Assembly (NCBI RefSeq): GCF_004295585.1
Contig: NZ_AP019400.1
Coordinates: 1,703,501 to 1,767,500, forward strand
Length of the DNA: 64,000 nt
Direction: 5' to 3'
Origin: Cohnella abietis
GTDB lineage: Bacteria; Bacillota; Bacilli; Paenibacillales; Paenibacillaceae
Shown here: one piece after another, positions 39,581 through 47,774 of the stretch
How positions within the stretch are numbered: the first letter of the stretch is position 1
Layout of the letters: each line of letters begins with the position of its first letter
The notes under the pieces: generated by a model
Databases searched by the model: none
What the model was told of the DNA's origin: nothing
The model's input: the letters and a program-made list of their open reading frames with translations, nothing else
Position numbers and translations under genes: made by a program

Positions 39581-39697
39581 ATGAACAACCCAGGTTTAAG
39601 CCCAGAAGCATGGAATCAATATATTCGCTTGTTGGCGCAACTGAACATCAAGTATGGGGCTAAGGTTTCAGAAAGAATTCGTTTGCAGGTTGCCTAA
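39581..39697 (+). CDS. Small phage protein, 38 aa
   Basis: Short gene beginning MNNPGLSPEAWNQYIRLL and ending RIRLQVA. AAGGAGG lies seven bases before the ATG, the best ribosome binding site in this part of the prophage, and the gene is colinear with its neighbours. It has a single predicted amphipathic helix and no recognised domain. Its 3' end forms one arm of an 11-bp hairpin. Confidence 0.65.
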   Translation: MNNPGLSPEAWNQYIRLLAQLNIKYGAKVSERIRLQVA

Positions 39698-39715
39698 AAA
39701 AGATAACCTGCAAAC
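39681..39715 (+). other. Hairpin at 3' end of small gene
   Basis: GTTTGCAGGTT (39681-39691) is the exact complement of AACCTGCAAAC (39705-39715), 13-nt loop, no T run. It could attenuate early transcription or bind a protein. Confidence 0.5.
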
Positions 39716-39825
39716 ACGGCAGGTCGCAACATGGGGTGTGGGTAGCACCGGGTACAACATTAGATTAACATCATGACCACCCTTTAGTCTGTTGGAATTT
39801 CTATCAATGAGGGGTGGTGAGAAAA

Positions 39826-40077
39826 ATGAATTATGGCGTGATTGTCAAGGCGTTGCGCGTCAGGAAGAAATGGAGCCAAGAGGAGTTCGCGGAAAAAATC
39901 CACGTATCGCGTAGCGCAATTAGCATGATCGAGAACGACAAGCAAACACTGGACGTGCCTACTCTTATGCAAATGGTACAAGTAACCAACGAGCCAGCTG
40001 TTGCAGTCGCAATCATCATGGGAATGGATGGTATCAATATTTTGCAAAACTTATTAAGTGCCGTTGGAGTGGGGTGA
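39826..40077 (+). CDS. XRE family HTH protein
   Basis: 83-aa protein with one helix-turn-helix domain (LRVRKKWSQEEFAEKIHVSR, SAISMIENDKQTLDVPTLMQ) and a hydrophobic C-terminal tail (NEPAVAVAIIMGMDG). It is a third phage regulator, unlike the repressor/Cro pair. The ATG at 39826 has AGGGGTGGTGAG upstream. The stop overlaps the next start (GTGA). Confidence 0.82.
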   Translation: MNYGVIVKALRVRKKWSQEEFAEKIHVSRSAISMIENDKQTLDVPTLMQMVQVTNEPAVAVAIIMGMDGINILQNLLSAVGVG

Positions 40078-40406
40078 TTGTGTTCATACCTATCGGAGAT
40101 TTTATTCCAGCCCCGAAACCAGAATTTAAGCGTGGGAAACTTTCGCGACGTCAGCGCAGTGAATTGTCAGCAAAGGAAGTAAAACGACTACGCGAACGAT
40201 CAGACGGCGTCTGTGAGAAGTGCGACAGCCAGAGAACGTCCGGCAAAGCACACCTTGAAAGGCGTTGGAGATCCGAGGAAAAACCAACTGCTGAAGATGT
40301 AGTAGATCTATGCACCGACTGCCACAAGTGGGCGGACGGAACTCCCGAGGGTCGCAGATGGTTTGAGGAAAAGAAACAACAATTACGAATGGAGGCAATC
40401 ATTTGA
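40074..40406 (+). CDS. HNH-like zinc-finger phage protein
   Basis: 110-aa basic protein with a split four-Cys arrangement (VCEKCDSQ ... DLCTDCHKWAD) around KAHLERRWRS, the layout of HNH-type nucleases, although the central His-Asn-His residues are only partly recognisable. It could be a small endonuclease or a zinc-binding DNA protein. Start GTG in overlap with the preceding gene; GTG 40080 is also possible. Its stop overlaps the next TTG start. Confidence 0.6.
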   Translation: MIVFIPIGDFIPAPKPEFKRGKLSRRQRSELSAKEVKRLRERSDGVCEKCDSQRTSGKAHLERRWRSEEKPTAEDVVDLCTDCHKWADGTPEGRRWFEEKKQQLRMEAII

Positions 40407-40678
40407 ATAATTCTATCGAAATCCAGAATTCAGTTGTACGTGTACTTGAGACGAACACCGAAGAACTGGCAGAAGCAATGAAGCGCTACGCCGGAAAGAG
40501 TCAAGTTGTGTTCAGTGCATTGTGGGATAAAAGTTGGGAGCTTCGCGGTCAATTGGAAAAGGAGCGTTACAAACTCCAGTGCATGAAGGCTTCGATAAGG
40601 AAGTCAAACCGCAATGATCGCCGCAATGATTTGGTTGCAGGAATGCGCAGTCCAGAACGTCGAGCTATTGGAGATTGA
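40403..40678 (+). CDS. Hypothetical phage protein, 91 aa
   Basis: Not recognised. Charged, mostly helical protein (TNTEELAEAMKRYAGKSQVV; later ELRGQLEKERYKLQCMKASI) with a very basic C-terminal end. The TTG start overlaps the upstream stop (TTGA) and has TGGAGGC before it. It belongs to the early operon by spacing. Confidence 0.6.
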   Translation: MNNSIEIQNSVVRVLETNTEELAEAMKRYAGKSQVVFSALWDKSWELRGQLEKERYKLQCMKASIRKSNRNDRRNDLVAGMRSPERRAIGD

Positions 40679-40691
40679 GGGGGTTAACGGT

Positions 40692-41117
40692 TTGAGGAGA
40701 AAATGGGTTTCGCAAGCGGATCTAAATCACAAGAAATATGGTTCCAAGTGGAACTTGACAAAAGCGAAGAAGTTTTTTAAGGCGATTTTCGGTACAGATA
40801 AGTTTGTTGAGCCACACCCGTTCAATGATCACTGTTTTTTCTTCAAAAATGATTTTGTTTGTTTTGAAGCTTTTGTTTTGTACGGCAGCTCGCGAATTCA
40901 ACTACAAACCATCAATCCACATAACACCATCGGTTACTTTGATTTCGTTACTTATCAATTGGACAGAAACTACACATCGGAGGAGTCAGATCGTCGCTGG
41001 CAAGAGGTGAAGAAGGAAATTACCTACGACTATAAGGATCATTTGCACTCGCTTTCTATTCATAACACCAAACAATTTGAGAAAGAGATACAGAAAATCA
41101 AGGACCTTGATTTTTAG
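40692..41117 (+). CDS. Hypothetical phage protein, 141 aa
   Basis: Not recognised. A soluble protein rich in aromatic residues (FGTDKFVEPHPFNDHCFFFK, CFEAFVLYGSSRIQL) with a Lys-rich C-terminus. A TTG at 40692 has TGAGGGGG seven bases upstream and avoids overlap with the previous gene. The open frame extends back to an ATG at 40614, which would overlap it by 65 bp and lacks a ribosome binding site. Confidence 0.55.
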   Translation: MRRKWVSQADLNHKKYGSKWNLTKAKKFFKAIFGTDKFVEPHPFNDHCFFFKNDFVCFEAFVLYGSSRIQLQTINPHNTIGYFDFVTYQLDRNYTSEESDRRWQEVKKEITYDYKDHLHSLSIHNTKQFEKEIQKIKDLDF

Positions 41118-41131
41118 AGGGGGTGAAGAGG

Positions 41132-41311
41132 ATGTCGAGGGAAGAAATTCAGATACGGATATCAGAACTGCAAGTAATGAGATGGAGGCTTAGTACGTTT
41201 CCGGGATATTCAGACCCTTTGGTCACTCCGGCCGCTATCGATCTTATTAATTCTGAGATATCTGAGCTGCTCCTATTACTAGATAGTCAAGTATTCAGGA
41301 AGACGGCATAA
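41132..41311 (+). CDS. Small phage protein, 59 aa
   Basis: Not recognised. Short helical protein starting MSREEIQIRISELQVMRWRL. AGAGGGGGTG is about six bases before the ATG at 41132; a GTG at 41123 would overlap that site. It is followed by a hairpin and a 120-bp gap. Confidence 0.6.
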   Translation: MSREEIQIRISELQVMRWRLSTFPGYSDPLVTPAAIDLINSEISELLLLLDSQVFRKTA

Positions 41312-41316
41312 AAAAA

Positions 41317-41341
41317 CTCTTTGGATTAAGGCTCCAAAGAG
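41317..41341 (-). terminator. Hairpin, terminator-like on minus strand
   Basis: CTCTTTGGA (41317-41325) pairs with TCCAAAGAG (41333-41341). On the minus strand it is followed by TTTTTTT, so it reads as a terminator for antisense transcripts; on the plus strand there is no T run. Confidence 0.4.
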
Positions 41342-41434
41342 GTCAGGCGTATTACAAAATATTGTACCTCAATTATACCACATCTAAATATCGCTGGGAA
41401 CAGGCTCCCATATGGAGGGGGTGATTATTCAAAT

Positions 41435-42298
41435 ATGGACCACAGCAGAGAGATATTCCTTTTTTACGATTGGCTCGAAACAAACTCCGTGACTGATTCT
41501 GGGATCAACCTATGGCATGCACTCATGCACATTAACAGTAAAACGGGATGGTCAGTAGAGTTTGCAGTAGCTATATCAACCCTAGCAACGAAAACGGGTA
41601 TGAAGAAGGATGCAATCATTAGGGCTCGTCATCGCCTGCAGCAAGCTGGACGAATCGATTTCGTAAGCCGAACAGGTCAATTATCAGCGCTTTACCGTAT
41701 CAACCCTTTTGAGTCGTTTAATCAGACACAAAGTGCAACACAAACGGATAGTGTCGTTCTAAACGACTCAAAGCCAGTCACAAACCGCGCACAAAGCCAG
41801 TCACAAACCGCGCACAATCCGCTTCCATTAATAAGTTCTAGTTCTTTAGGGATTGATAGAGAGAAAGAAAAAGATAGGCTGCTCCATCTCGTCAATACTC
41901 ATGAACTAAAAAAAGTTGGAGCTGCAGGGCTGGATACGATATTCGCATATCTCGGAGTTGTTGAAACGGGAGTAATAGAGCTCGCCATTAAGACAGCAGA
42001 GAAAAAGCACCTTAATTATTTTGTTGAGACAATCAAGAATTGGATATCCGAAGGTAAGACCACTGTCGCACACGTCTTGGACATACCTGAGAAGGGTGAA
42101 AGACCACCAAGCGCAGGCAACAGCAAGTCATACAGCGGTCGCAACGCAGGCAGTGGCAAACCTAAGTTGCCAGTTGCTAAGGATAATGGACAAGCCACTG
42201 TCGTAACACCAGAGCAAATGGAGCAAATGCTACAGCTAGCCAGAGAGCTTAAAGGGACAGGACAGGGGGCAAGGTCAGATGGAATACCTACTCATTGA
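41435..42298 (+). CDS. DnaD-like phage replication protein
   Basis: 287-aa protein. The N-terminal ~90 residues form a winged-helix-like domain (LWHALMHINSKTGWSVEFAV, RARHRLQQAGRIDF) of the phage replisome-organiser/DnaD type. A low-complexity Gln/Ser/Thr linker follows, then a DnaD/DnaB2-like helical block (LNYFVETIKNWISEG, matching the YIxxILxxW signature) and a disordered tail. It probably loads the host helicase at the phage origin. GGAGGGGGTG precedes the ATG by 10 bases. A 23-bp tandem duplication (41770-41815) lies in the linker and is read in two frames. Confidence 0.75.
   Translation: MDHSREIFLFYDWLETNSVTDSGINLWHALMHINSKTGWSVEFAVAISTLATKTGMKKDAIIRARHRLQQAGRIDFVSRTGQLSALYRINPFESFNQTQSATQTDSVVLNDSKPVTNRAQSQSQTAHNPLPLISSSSLGIDREKEKDRLLHLVNTHELKKVGAAGLDTIFAYLGVVETGVIELAIKTAEKKHLNYFVETIKNWISEGKTTVAHVLDIPEKGERPPSAGNSKSYSGRNAGSGKPKLPVAKDNGQATVVTPEQMEQMLQLARELKGTGQGARSDGIPTH
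41770..41815 (+). repeat. 23-bp tandem duplication inside DnaD-like gene
   Basis: AAAGCCAGTCACAAACCGCG plus CAC occurs twice back to back. Because 23 is not a multiple of three, the two copies encode different peptides (KPVTNRAQ and SQSQTAHN). Confidence 0.9.
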
Positions 42299-42587
42299 CC
42301 CCAGACCCGATCTTCCTGACTCAAGACACTGGCAATTACTACTACGCTATATTCCATTGCTGGAGGACAAGTCTAGAGCCTACGATATTCACACGTTACT
42401 TTGGTCATTCCGCTGCTACGGCACAGTTTTGAAATACAATTCAAGCGGTCTTTTCTTTTTTCCAACACTTGATGAGAAATGCACTTTCGACAACCAAGAA
42501 GAGTTCAATGTGATGAAAGACAAGTGTTTTCGCCCATACAGAGATGAAATAGCACAGCTCCTGCGAAAGGTGGCGGGGAATGAATGA
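42279..42587 (+). CDS. Hypothetical phage protein, 102 aa
   Basis: Not recognised. Acidic, aromatic-rich protein (LRYIPLLEDKSRAYDIHTLL). It overlaps the DnaD-like gene by 20 bp and the next gene by 4 bp (ATGA), as expected for phage operons; the RBS is CAGGGGGCAAGG. Confidence 0.65.
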   Translation: MEYLLIDPRPDLPDSRHWQLLLRYIPLLEDKSRAYDIHTLLWSFRCYGTVLKYNSSGLFFFPTLDEKCTFDNQEEFNVMKDKCFRPYRDEIAQLLRKVAGNE

Positions 42588-42841
42588 AAAACAAATATCG
42601 GTGCAATGACATGCAGGAAGTATGGAATAGTTTCGAATGGCTATATCGAGAAAAGTTACAGTCGCTTGATAATATGACTCGTCAAATGATCGGTGAAATG
42701 CAGAAGACAGGACTTAATCTTACACAAATCAGACGCTTCGTTCCCAAAGCATTTGCTGATCTATATAACCAAGTGGCTCAAGAGAACCGCGATAAAAACA
42801 AGGAGGGAAAACGGGATGGCAATAGCCAAGTTGAGGAATGA
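42584..42841 (+). CDS. Hypothetical phage protein, 85 aa
   Basis: Not recognised. Small charged helical protein (WNSFEWLYREKLQSLDNMTR) with a very hydrophilic C-terminus. The ATG overlaps the upstream stop. Its 3' end overlaps the start of pcfK-like by 26 bp. Confidence 0.6.
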   Translation: MKNKYRCNDMQEVWNSFEWLYREKLQSLDNMTRQMIGEMQKTGLNLTQIRRFVPKAFADLYNQVAQENRDKNKEGKRDGNSQVEE

Positions 42842-43121
42842 GATGGCTGAAAGTAAAGATCCGTATGTACATGTGATAGGGGACTTCTTAATTAGCCATG
42901 TAACCAAAAATCCGAATGATGCGGAGAAGATCCAAGCAGCTGATAAGACGATCATCAAAAGTTTGGGTGCGATGGCCGCCGAAGCCAGTAAGAAAAAGGT
43001 CGGGAATCATGCGGTATTAACGGATGCTGAGGGGTATGAGATCGTGCTGAAATATTTCGGTATCGAAGGATCGGCAGCGCCCAACACCACCTTGAACCTC
43101 GACGATATTTTGGGCTTATGA
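42816..43121 (+). CDS. PcfK-like protein
   Basis: 101-aa protein matching the PcfK family (DPYVHVIGDFLISHVTKNPN, DKTIIKSLGAMAAEASKK, the tail EGYEIVLKYFGIEG). The family is found on Enterococcus conjugative plasmids and in phages next to PcfJ; its function is not known. The start at 42816 has AAGGAGG nine bases upstream; longer ORF versions reading from 42693 have no ribosome binding site. Its stop overlaps the PcfJ start. Confidence 0.78.
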   Translation: MAIAKLRNEMAESKDPYVHVIGDFLISHVTKNPNDAEKIQAADKTIIKSLGAMAAEASKKKVGNHAVLTDAEGYEIVLKYFGIEGSAAPNTTLNLDDILGL

Positions 43122-44686
43122 TCATGGCGAAGATAATAGGCGCTGGACACTACCATGACTTCGTCGAACATTTCTCGCAGGAGATTAGCAAAGAGATAGC
43201 TGATTTCGCTATCAACACCGCGTTACTATGGAGCCGGTACTTATTCACACAAAGAGTGCAGGGCATCCAATTCGTTTACTGTACTCATTGCAAAGAAAGT
43301 TATATGACAGATCAAACATTAAAACACAACCAGGAGTGGGAATGCAAGAAGTGTAAGTCGATGTGCACCGTAAAAGCTAGTGGTATTGGTCGTAAAACAT
43401 TGCACGATGAAGTGTATTTCGTTTACTACGAGAAATCTCGAATTAACCCAAAGGCTATGGTTGCTAGAGGTATCCATGCAATAAGAGATTACACGGGTGA
43501 TTATTACAAGGTTGAAACCTCATACAAGGATGTTGCACACTATCTTTTTGAACCAGGCAAAGCAACAAAACGCGTTCGTTACTATTGGGCAAATGGCTGG
43601 GAAACACGCAAGGCAGTCACCACTGAGACTTTGAATATGATGAGATACAAACGTTGTTATTACTCTCCAGAGAGTATCGCAACAGCTGCACATGGAACGC
43701 AATTTCAATATAGCACATGGGAAAAGTACGATGCTGGCGATAGGGTTGAATTCTTTGCACTCGCAGCTAAGTATCCGTGTATTGAGTATCTAACAAAGCT
43801 AGGGCTAAGGAAAATTGTAGAGGATAAGTTGGTAGGTAATGACTTATATCGAACAATAAACTGGCGAGGCAAAACTTTACAAAAGGTCCTGAGACTCGAT
43901 AAGAAAGAGATCAATGAAATCAGAACATCTAATCTTTCGATCGATGCATCTACCTTACGTTTTTACCACAAGTCTAAGCATCGGAGTAAAACACTTACTA
44001 TAACTGAGGCTTATAAATTAAAGGATATTGATTACTGTGACTCAGAGCTCGAAGCGATGCTTAGTCGATTTTCGTTCGAACATGTTAAAAAGTATCTCCT
44101 CAAACAAATGGGTAATGGAAACCACTATCGATCAGGTTCACTCGTTCTAACCGCTTGGCGTGATTATATCAAAGACTGCAGGCACCTCGGGATAGAGCTA
44201 GACAAAGATCATATCTTCTTGCCGAATGATTTACACGCTGCTCATCAAAATACAATCCAGAAAGTGAAAATCAAAGCTGATCGATCACTGAATATGAAAA
44301 TTGCTACTCGACTTAAGGATTTGGACAAGTACCGATTCGAGTTTGCTGGTTTCATCTTGAGGCCTGCGAAGAGCAGCAATGAACTCTTTGACGAAGGCAA
44401 GGTATTGCAACACTGTGTCGGTGGTTATGCGAAAAATTATGCCGAAGGAAAAACGGATATATTCGTTATACGGAAAGCAGACCGCCCAGAAACCCCATTT
44501 TATACAATGGAAATCCGAGAGGGCAAGATTATTCAGACATACGGGATGAAGAATAGCCCTCCAACTGATGAGCTCGCAGCGTTTATCGAAACATTTACTG
44601 CTTCAAAATTATCCAAGAAGAAGCGTAAGAACAAAGGTAAAACTAAAATAGCACAGCCGGATAACCGGCAGGAGGTTGCTGTATGA
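43118..44686 (+). CDS. PcfJ-like protein
   Basis: 522-aa protein of the PcfJ family. The N-terminal part carries a CxxC...CxxC zinc ribbon (YCTHCKESY ... WECKKCKSMC) at about residues 53-88. The C-terminal part holds the family hallmark VLQHCVGGYAKNYAEGKTDI, then IFVIRKADRP and an EIREGKIIQTYG strand. The family accompanies PcfK in plasmids and phages and its biochemical role is unknown; a nucleic-acid role is plausible from the zinc ribbon. The ATGA overlap couples it to pcfK, and it ends in overlap with the DUF3102 gene. Confidence 0.85.
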   Translation: MIMAKIIGAGHYHDFVEHFSQEISKEIADFAINTALLWSRYLFTQRVQGIQFVYCTHCKESYMTDQTLKHNQEWECKKCKSMCTVKASGIGRKTLHDEVYFVYYEKSRINPKAMVARGIHAIRDYTGDYYKVETSYKDVAHYLFEPGKATKRVRYYWANGWETRKAVTTETLNMMRYKRCYYSPESIATAAHGTQFQYSTWEKYDAGDRVEFFALAAKYPCIEYLTKLGLRKIVEDKLVGNDLYRTINWRGKTLQKVLRLDKKEINEIRTSNLSIDASTLRFYHKSKHRSKTLTITEAYKLKDIDYCDSELEAMLSRFSFEHVKKYLLKQMGNGNHYRSGSLVLTAWRDYIKDCRHLGIELDKDHIFLPNDLHAAHQNTIQKVKIKADRSLNMKIATRLKDLDKYRFEFAGFILRPAKSSNELFDEGKVLQHCVGGYAKNYAEGKTDIFVIRKADRPETPFYTMEIREGKIIQTYGMKNSPPTDELAAFIETFTASKLSKKKRKNKGKTKIAQPDNRQEVAV

Positions 44687-45651
44687 CACAATTAGCAATG
44701 AGGACCGTTGATTTAATCGCGGTGGAGATCAACAGTATAAGAGATCAAGTTCAGAAGATGGCGCTTGTGGGAAGTATCGAAATCGGTCAACGACTTACCG
44801 AAGCTAAGGCATTGGTTGCTCATGGTGAATGGGGAGAATGGCTCGAACATTCTGTATCCTACTCGCAAAGAACGGCTAATAATTTGATGAAAATTGCAGA
44901 GGAATACGGCTCCAATCAGAATGTTCTTTTCGGTGAAAATCCAAATTCGCAAGCGCTTGCGAATCTTACTTACACGCAGGCTGTCGCCCTTTTAGGGGTG
45001 CCTGCAGACGAGCGCGAAGACTTCGTAAAAGAGCACGATGTAGAGAACTTAACCACTCGCGAATTGGAGCAGGCCGTTAAAGATAAAAAGGAACTGGAAC
45101 GCTTATTGAAGGAGAGTAAAGACAAAGAGAAAATCGCCTTAGATGCTCATCAAAAGTTGTCCCAAAGACAGAAAGAACTCGAATCGAAAAGCAAAGAACT
45201 TAGCGAAACTGTCGATCGACTGAATTCTGAACTAGAGACTGCACAAGCTTCTGGTGATGAAGAAGAAATCGAGAAGGCTCAGGCGGAATTGAAGAAATTG
45301 AAAGAAGCTGAGAAGGCTGCGATGCTGAAAATAAAAGAACTCGAAACGGAACTCAAGAAAAAGCCGATCGATGTACCGGCAGTTACGGAGAAGATTATCG
45401 AAGTCACTCCGGATTCCGTTACAAAGGAGCTGGCTGACCTCAAAGAGCAACTTACGATGAGCGAAAGCAAACTAGCCAGAAGTAATAACAAGGCAATGGT
45501 TAAGTACGCGCTTCTCTTCGAATCGTTAGACAAGGGATTTAATGATCTAATTGGCGTGCTGGGGGAAATAAAATCGAGTGCCCCGGAAGCCTATGAAAAG
45601 TATAAGACCGCTACCTTAACGCTAGTCAACAAATATATCGAGAATGTTTAA
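44683..45651 (+). CDS. DUF3102 family coiled-coil phage protein
   Basis: 322-aa protein. The first ~110 residues match DUF3102 (IEIGQRLTEAKALVAHGEWG, EWLEHSVSYSQRTANNLMKI), a domain common in Firmicutes phages and plasmids. A long coiled coil (about 125-285, Lys/Glu-rich) follows, and a short helical C-terminus. AGGAGGTTG is the RBS; the start overlaps the PcfJ stop (ATGA). It forms a cassette with PcfK and PcfJ. Confidence 0.82.
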   Translation: MTQLAMRTVDLIAVEINSIRDQVQKMALVGSIEIGQRLTEAKALVAHGEWGEWLEHSVSYSQRTANNLMKIAEEYGSNQNVLFGENPNSQALANLTYTQAVALLGVPADEREDFVKEHDVENLTTRELEQAVKDKKELERLLKESKDKEKIALDAHQKLSQRQKELESKSKELSETVDRLNSELETAQASGDEEEIEKAQAELKKLKEAEKAAMLKIKELETELKKKPIDVPAVTEKIIEVTPDSVTKELADLKEQLTMSESKLARSNNKAMVKYALLFESLDKGFNDLIGVLGEIKSSAPEAYEKYKTATLTLVNKYIENV

Positions 45652-45721
45652 CACTTCGGGTCAATTCAAGCATAATCACAATCCATATAAATCATTAAAT
45701 CATTTAAGGAGAGATGGATAG

Positions 45722-46009
45722 ATGTTACAGGGATATAACAAAGAATCTGTGTACGACGAAGTTATCTCACCACTCATGCAACAAATCATAGAAGTTTGTA
45801 AACAAGAGCAAATTCCAATGGTAACGAGTTTTTACCTCGTATCTGCGGATGTTCATCCAAACGGCAAGGAGTTGTTTTGCACCACAACACTTCCGGTAAA
45901 GGGAAATACCCCCGATTGGATTAGGGATGTTATAGCGATGTATGAAGGACGAAGAGACCCCATCATAACGGCAACTATTACGATTACCAAGGAGGACTCC
46001 CATGAATGA
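45722..46009 (+). CDS. Hypothetical phage protein, 95 aa
   Basis: Not recognised. Mixed alpha/beta protein (VISPLMQQIIEVCKQEQIPM; TTLPVKGNTPDWIRDVIAMY). AAGGAGAGA precedes the ATG and it overlaps the next gene by 8 bp. The 70-bp gap before it is AT-rich (AAATCATTAAATCATTTAA) and holds no gene. Confidence 0.62.
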   Translation: MLQGYNKESVYDEVISPLMQQIIEVCKQEQIPMVTSFYLVSADVHPNGKELFCTTTLPVKGNTPDWIRDVIAMYEGRRDPIITATITITKEDSHE

Positions 46010-46703
46010 TCTCGTGATAAAAATGCCGAATAACATCCAGTTACTTCGAAGCGAAGACCACATATGGGCAACGAGGATAGGGGATAAAGGATTACCGATT
46101 ACTACCGACCCCGAAATAGTCGCGGATGACCTAGAACAATATCTGAATGATCCTGAACCTCCAATGTGGAGAGAAAATCCAATCATGCGGGCGTTGATTG
46201 CCGAGATCCGATTGAACGTTGGAATGCAGAGGATCATTAATGAAAAACGGATGTCTGCCCCATTCAATCAGGGAGAGGCTGTCGGAACAGAAGTTTTGAG
46301 CAGCCAGCTCGTTGAAGAAGTGAAGTTACACGCAGAAACAGCCGCCCAGCTCATCACCATGAGGGGAGAAGCTACAAGGCTACGAGACGACATCACTGAA
46401 GCAATTAATATTTGGGAATGGATGACACCTGAAGATGATGGGATAGATACGATAGAACGGGTCATTCGGAAACTCAAGCAAGCCCTCTCCTCCCATACAG
46501 AGGATACAGGGATAAGGGAGCTAGAAGGCGCGGATAAAGTACGGAAGTTATACATGGAATGGGTTGATGAAAGAAAGAACCCTCGTGACGCGAATTTCCC
46601 AGGCTACGAAGGAATTGTTGAAAACCGGATAGCACAGATTGAAGAGGTTGCGGAGTTGCTCGGCATCACTATACCAGGCATTAACACTGAGGAGGGGCAG
46701 TAA
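46002..46703 (+). CDS. Hypothetical phage protein, 233 aa
   Basis: Not recognised. N-terminal alpha/beta segment, then a helical middle (LVEEVKLHAETAAQLITMRG, EATRLRDDITEAINIWEWMT) with coiled-coil character, and an acidic C-terminus. The RBS CAAGGAGGAC sits at good spacing. It resembles the ad hoc accessory proteins of the metabolic/regulatory block of Paenibacillus phages; no function can be given. Confidence 0.62.
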   Translation: MNDLVIKMPNNIQLLRSEDHIWATRIGDKGLPITTDPEIVADDLEQYLNDPEPPMWRENPIMRALIAEIRLNVGMQRIINEKRMSAPFNQGEAVGTEVLSSQLVEEVKLHAETAAQLITMRGEATRLRDDITEAINIWEWMTPEDDGIDTIERVIRKLKQALSSHTEDTGIRELEGADKVRKLYMEWVDERKNPRDANFPGYEGIVENRIAQIEEVAELLGITIPGINTEEGQ

Positions 46704-46705
46704 CA

Positions 46706-47128
46706 ATGCATGAGATTAAGTTCAGGGGTAGACGGCTGGACAACGGCGAGTGGGTAGTAGCAGAAATGTACCAACGTTGTAAAAACCTATTCGCTAAAGG
46801 ATATCTTTGCTTTGTAGGCAGTCATGCCGTTGACCCCAAAACAGTTGGACAATACTCCGGTGTTTATGACGGAGAAGACGAAGAGAATGAACTGTGCCAC
46901 GGCGACATCATATCGGTTGAAATTGATGGTCAATCGATCGCATGCAAAGTTGTGTGCGAAACGCCTGGATTCATGGTCGTCTCAGATTCGTTTGAAGATG
47001 GTTATACATGGATTTCTGATCTAATGGAATGCGATAGCAATTACACATGGATACCAAATTCAAAGCGTATAGGCAACATCTTCGAACACCCACACTTACT
47101 CACTGGGGGGAATAAAGGACATGATTAA
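46706..47128 (+). CDS. YopX family protein
   Basis: 140-aa protein matching the YopX family of B. subtilis SPbeta and many phages: starts HEIKFRGRRLDNGEWVVAEM, then AVDPKTVGQYSGVYDG and CHGDIISVEIDG (compare the usual KFRGKR ... VDPxTVGQFTG ... YEGDIV). The function is unknown. The RBS GAGGAGGGG is strong. It overlaps the next gene by 8 bp. Confidence 0.88.
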   Translation: MHEIKFRGRRLDNGEWVVAEMYQRCKNLFAKGYLCFVGSHAVDPKTVGQYSGVYDGEDEENELCHGDIISVEIDGQSIACKVVCETPGFMVVSDSFEDGYTWISDLMECDSNYTWIPNSKRIGNIFEHPHLLTGGNKGHD

Positions 47129-47501
47129 ACTGGCATTGACCAGAGATGATGCCCGGAAGCATTTTGCCGATAGCGGTCTAACCTATGCCTCCATAGATAA
47201 AGCCAAAATCGAAGCTCTAAAAATAATCATCCAAAAGCATTTAGACGTCCGAAACAAGTATCAAGCAGATACAGAAATGAAGATTAACAAAAGGAATAAG
47301 AAAACGGTTTTCTCCGAGGATGGGAGTTTACTAGGATGCCAACTCACAATGAGGTGTCATTACTTTAATAGCCGCGAAGCAATCACATTCGGAACATCTG
47401 GATTCATAGGGTTCTGTGGCTGGGCTGATGATGTGAATGCGGCTCCACTCATATCGGCGTTTATAGAATGGGTTGATAAACTAGCTGGTCTAGAGGGATA
47501 G
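47121..47501 (+). CDS. Hypothetical phage protein, 126 aa
   Basis: Not recognised. Soluble alpha/beta protein (LTRDDARKHFADSGLTYASI; HYFNSREAITFGTSGFIGFC). Overlaps yopX. Just before and after its stop the sequence has a short triple repeat AGAGGGAT (about 47491-47510). Confidence 0.62.
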   Translation: MIKLALTRDDARKHFADSGLTYASIDKAKIEALKIIIQKHLDVRNKYQADTEMKINKRNKKTVFSEDGSLLGCQLTMRCHYFNSREAITFGTSGFIGFCGWADDVNAAPLISAFIEWVDKLAGLEG

Positions 47502-47558
47502 AGGGATAGAGTCTATCTGGCGTAGTAGACACATTAAACAAAGGAAGGTGAACGGCAG

Positions 47559-47774
47559 TTGAGCACTGTAATTAGGAACAAGGTTCATACGGCCAAAAAG
47601 TTCTATGAGTGTGATAGCTGCAGACGACAGATTTCACCTGGGATTAAGTATCGCAGAATTTTTGGATCGGCTTACGCGTCAGATCCGCTAAGAGAATTGA
47701 AGTTGTGTGGCGGATGTACGGATATCAAAGAAACAACTGGAGACGGACACAGCGACATAATGTTTGCAGGGTGA
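47559..47774 (+). CDS. Small zinc-finger-like phage protein, 71 aa
   Basis: 71-aa protein with CDSCRRQISPG and KLCGGCTDI, four Cys in two CxxC pairs that could hold one zinc ion. TTG start with AAGGAAGGTG eight bases upstream. Not otherwise recognised. Confidence 0.6.
   Translation: MSTVIRNKVHTAKKFYECDSCRRQISPGIKYRRIFGSAYASDPLRELKLCGGCTDIKETTGDGHSDIMFAG

Noticed and set aside
42693..42815. Longer PcfK-like start
   Set aside because: Overlaps the previous gene heavily and lacks a ribosome binding site; 42816 has AAGGAGG and the family N-terminus.
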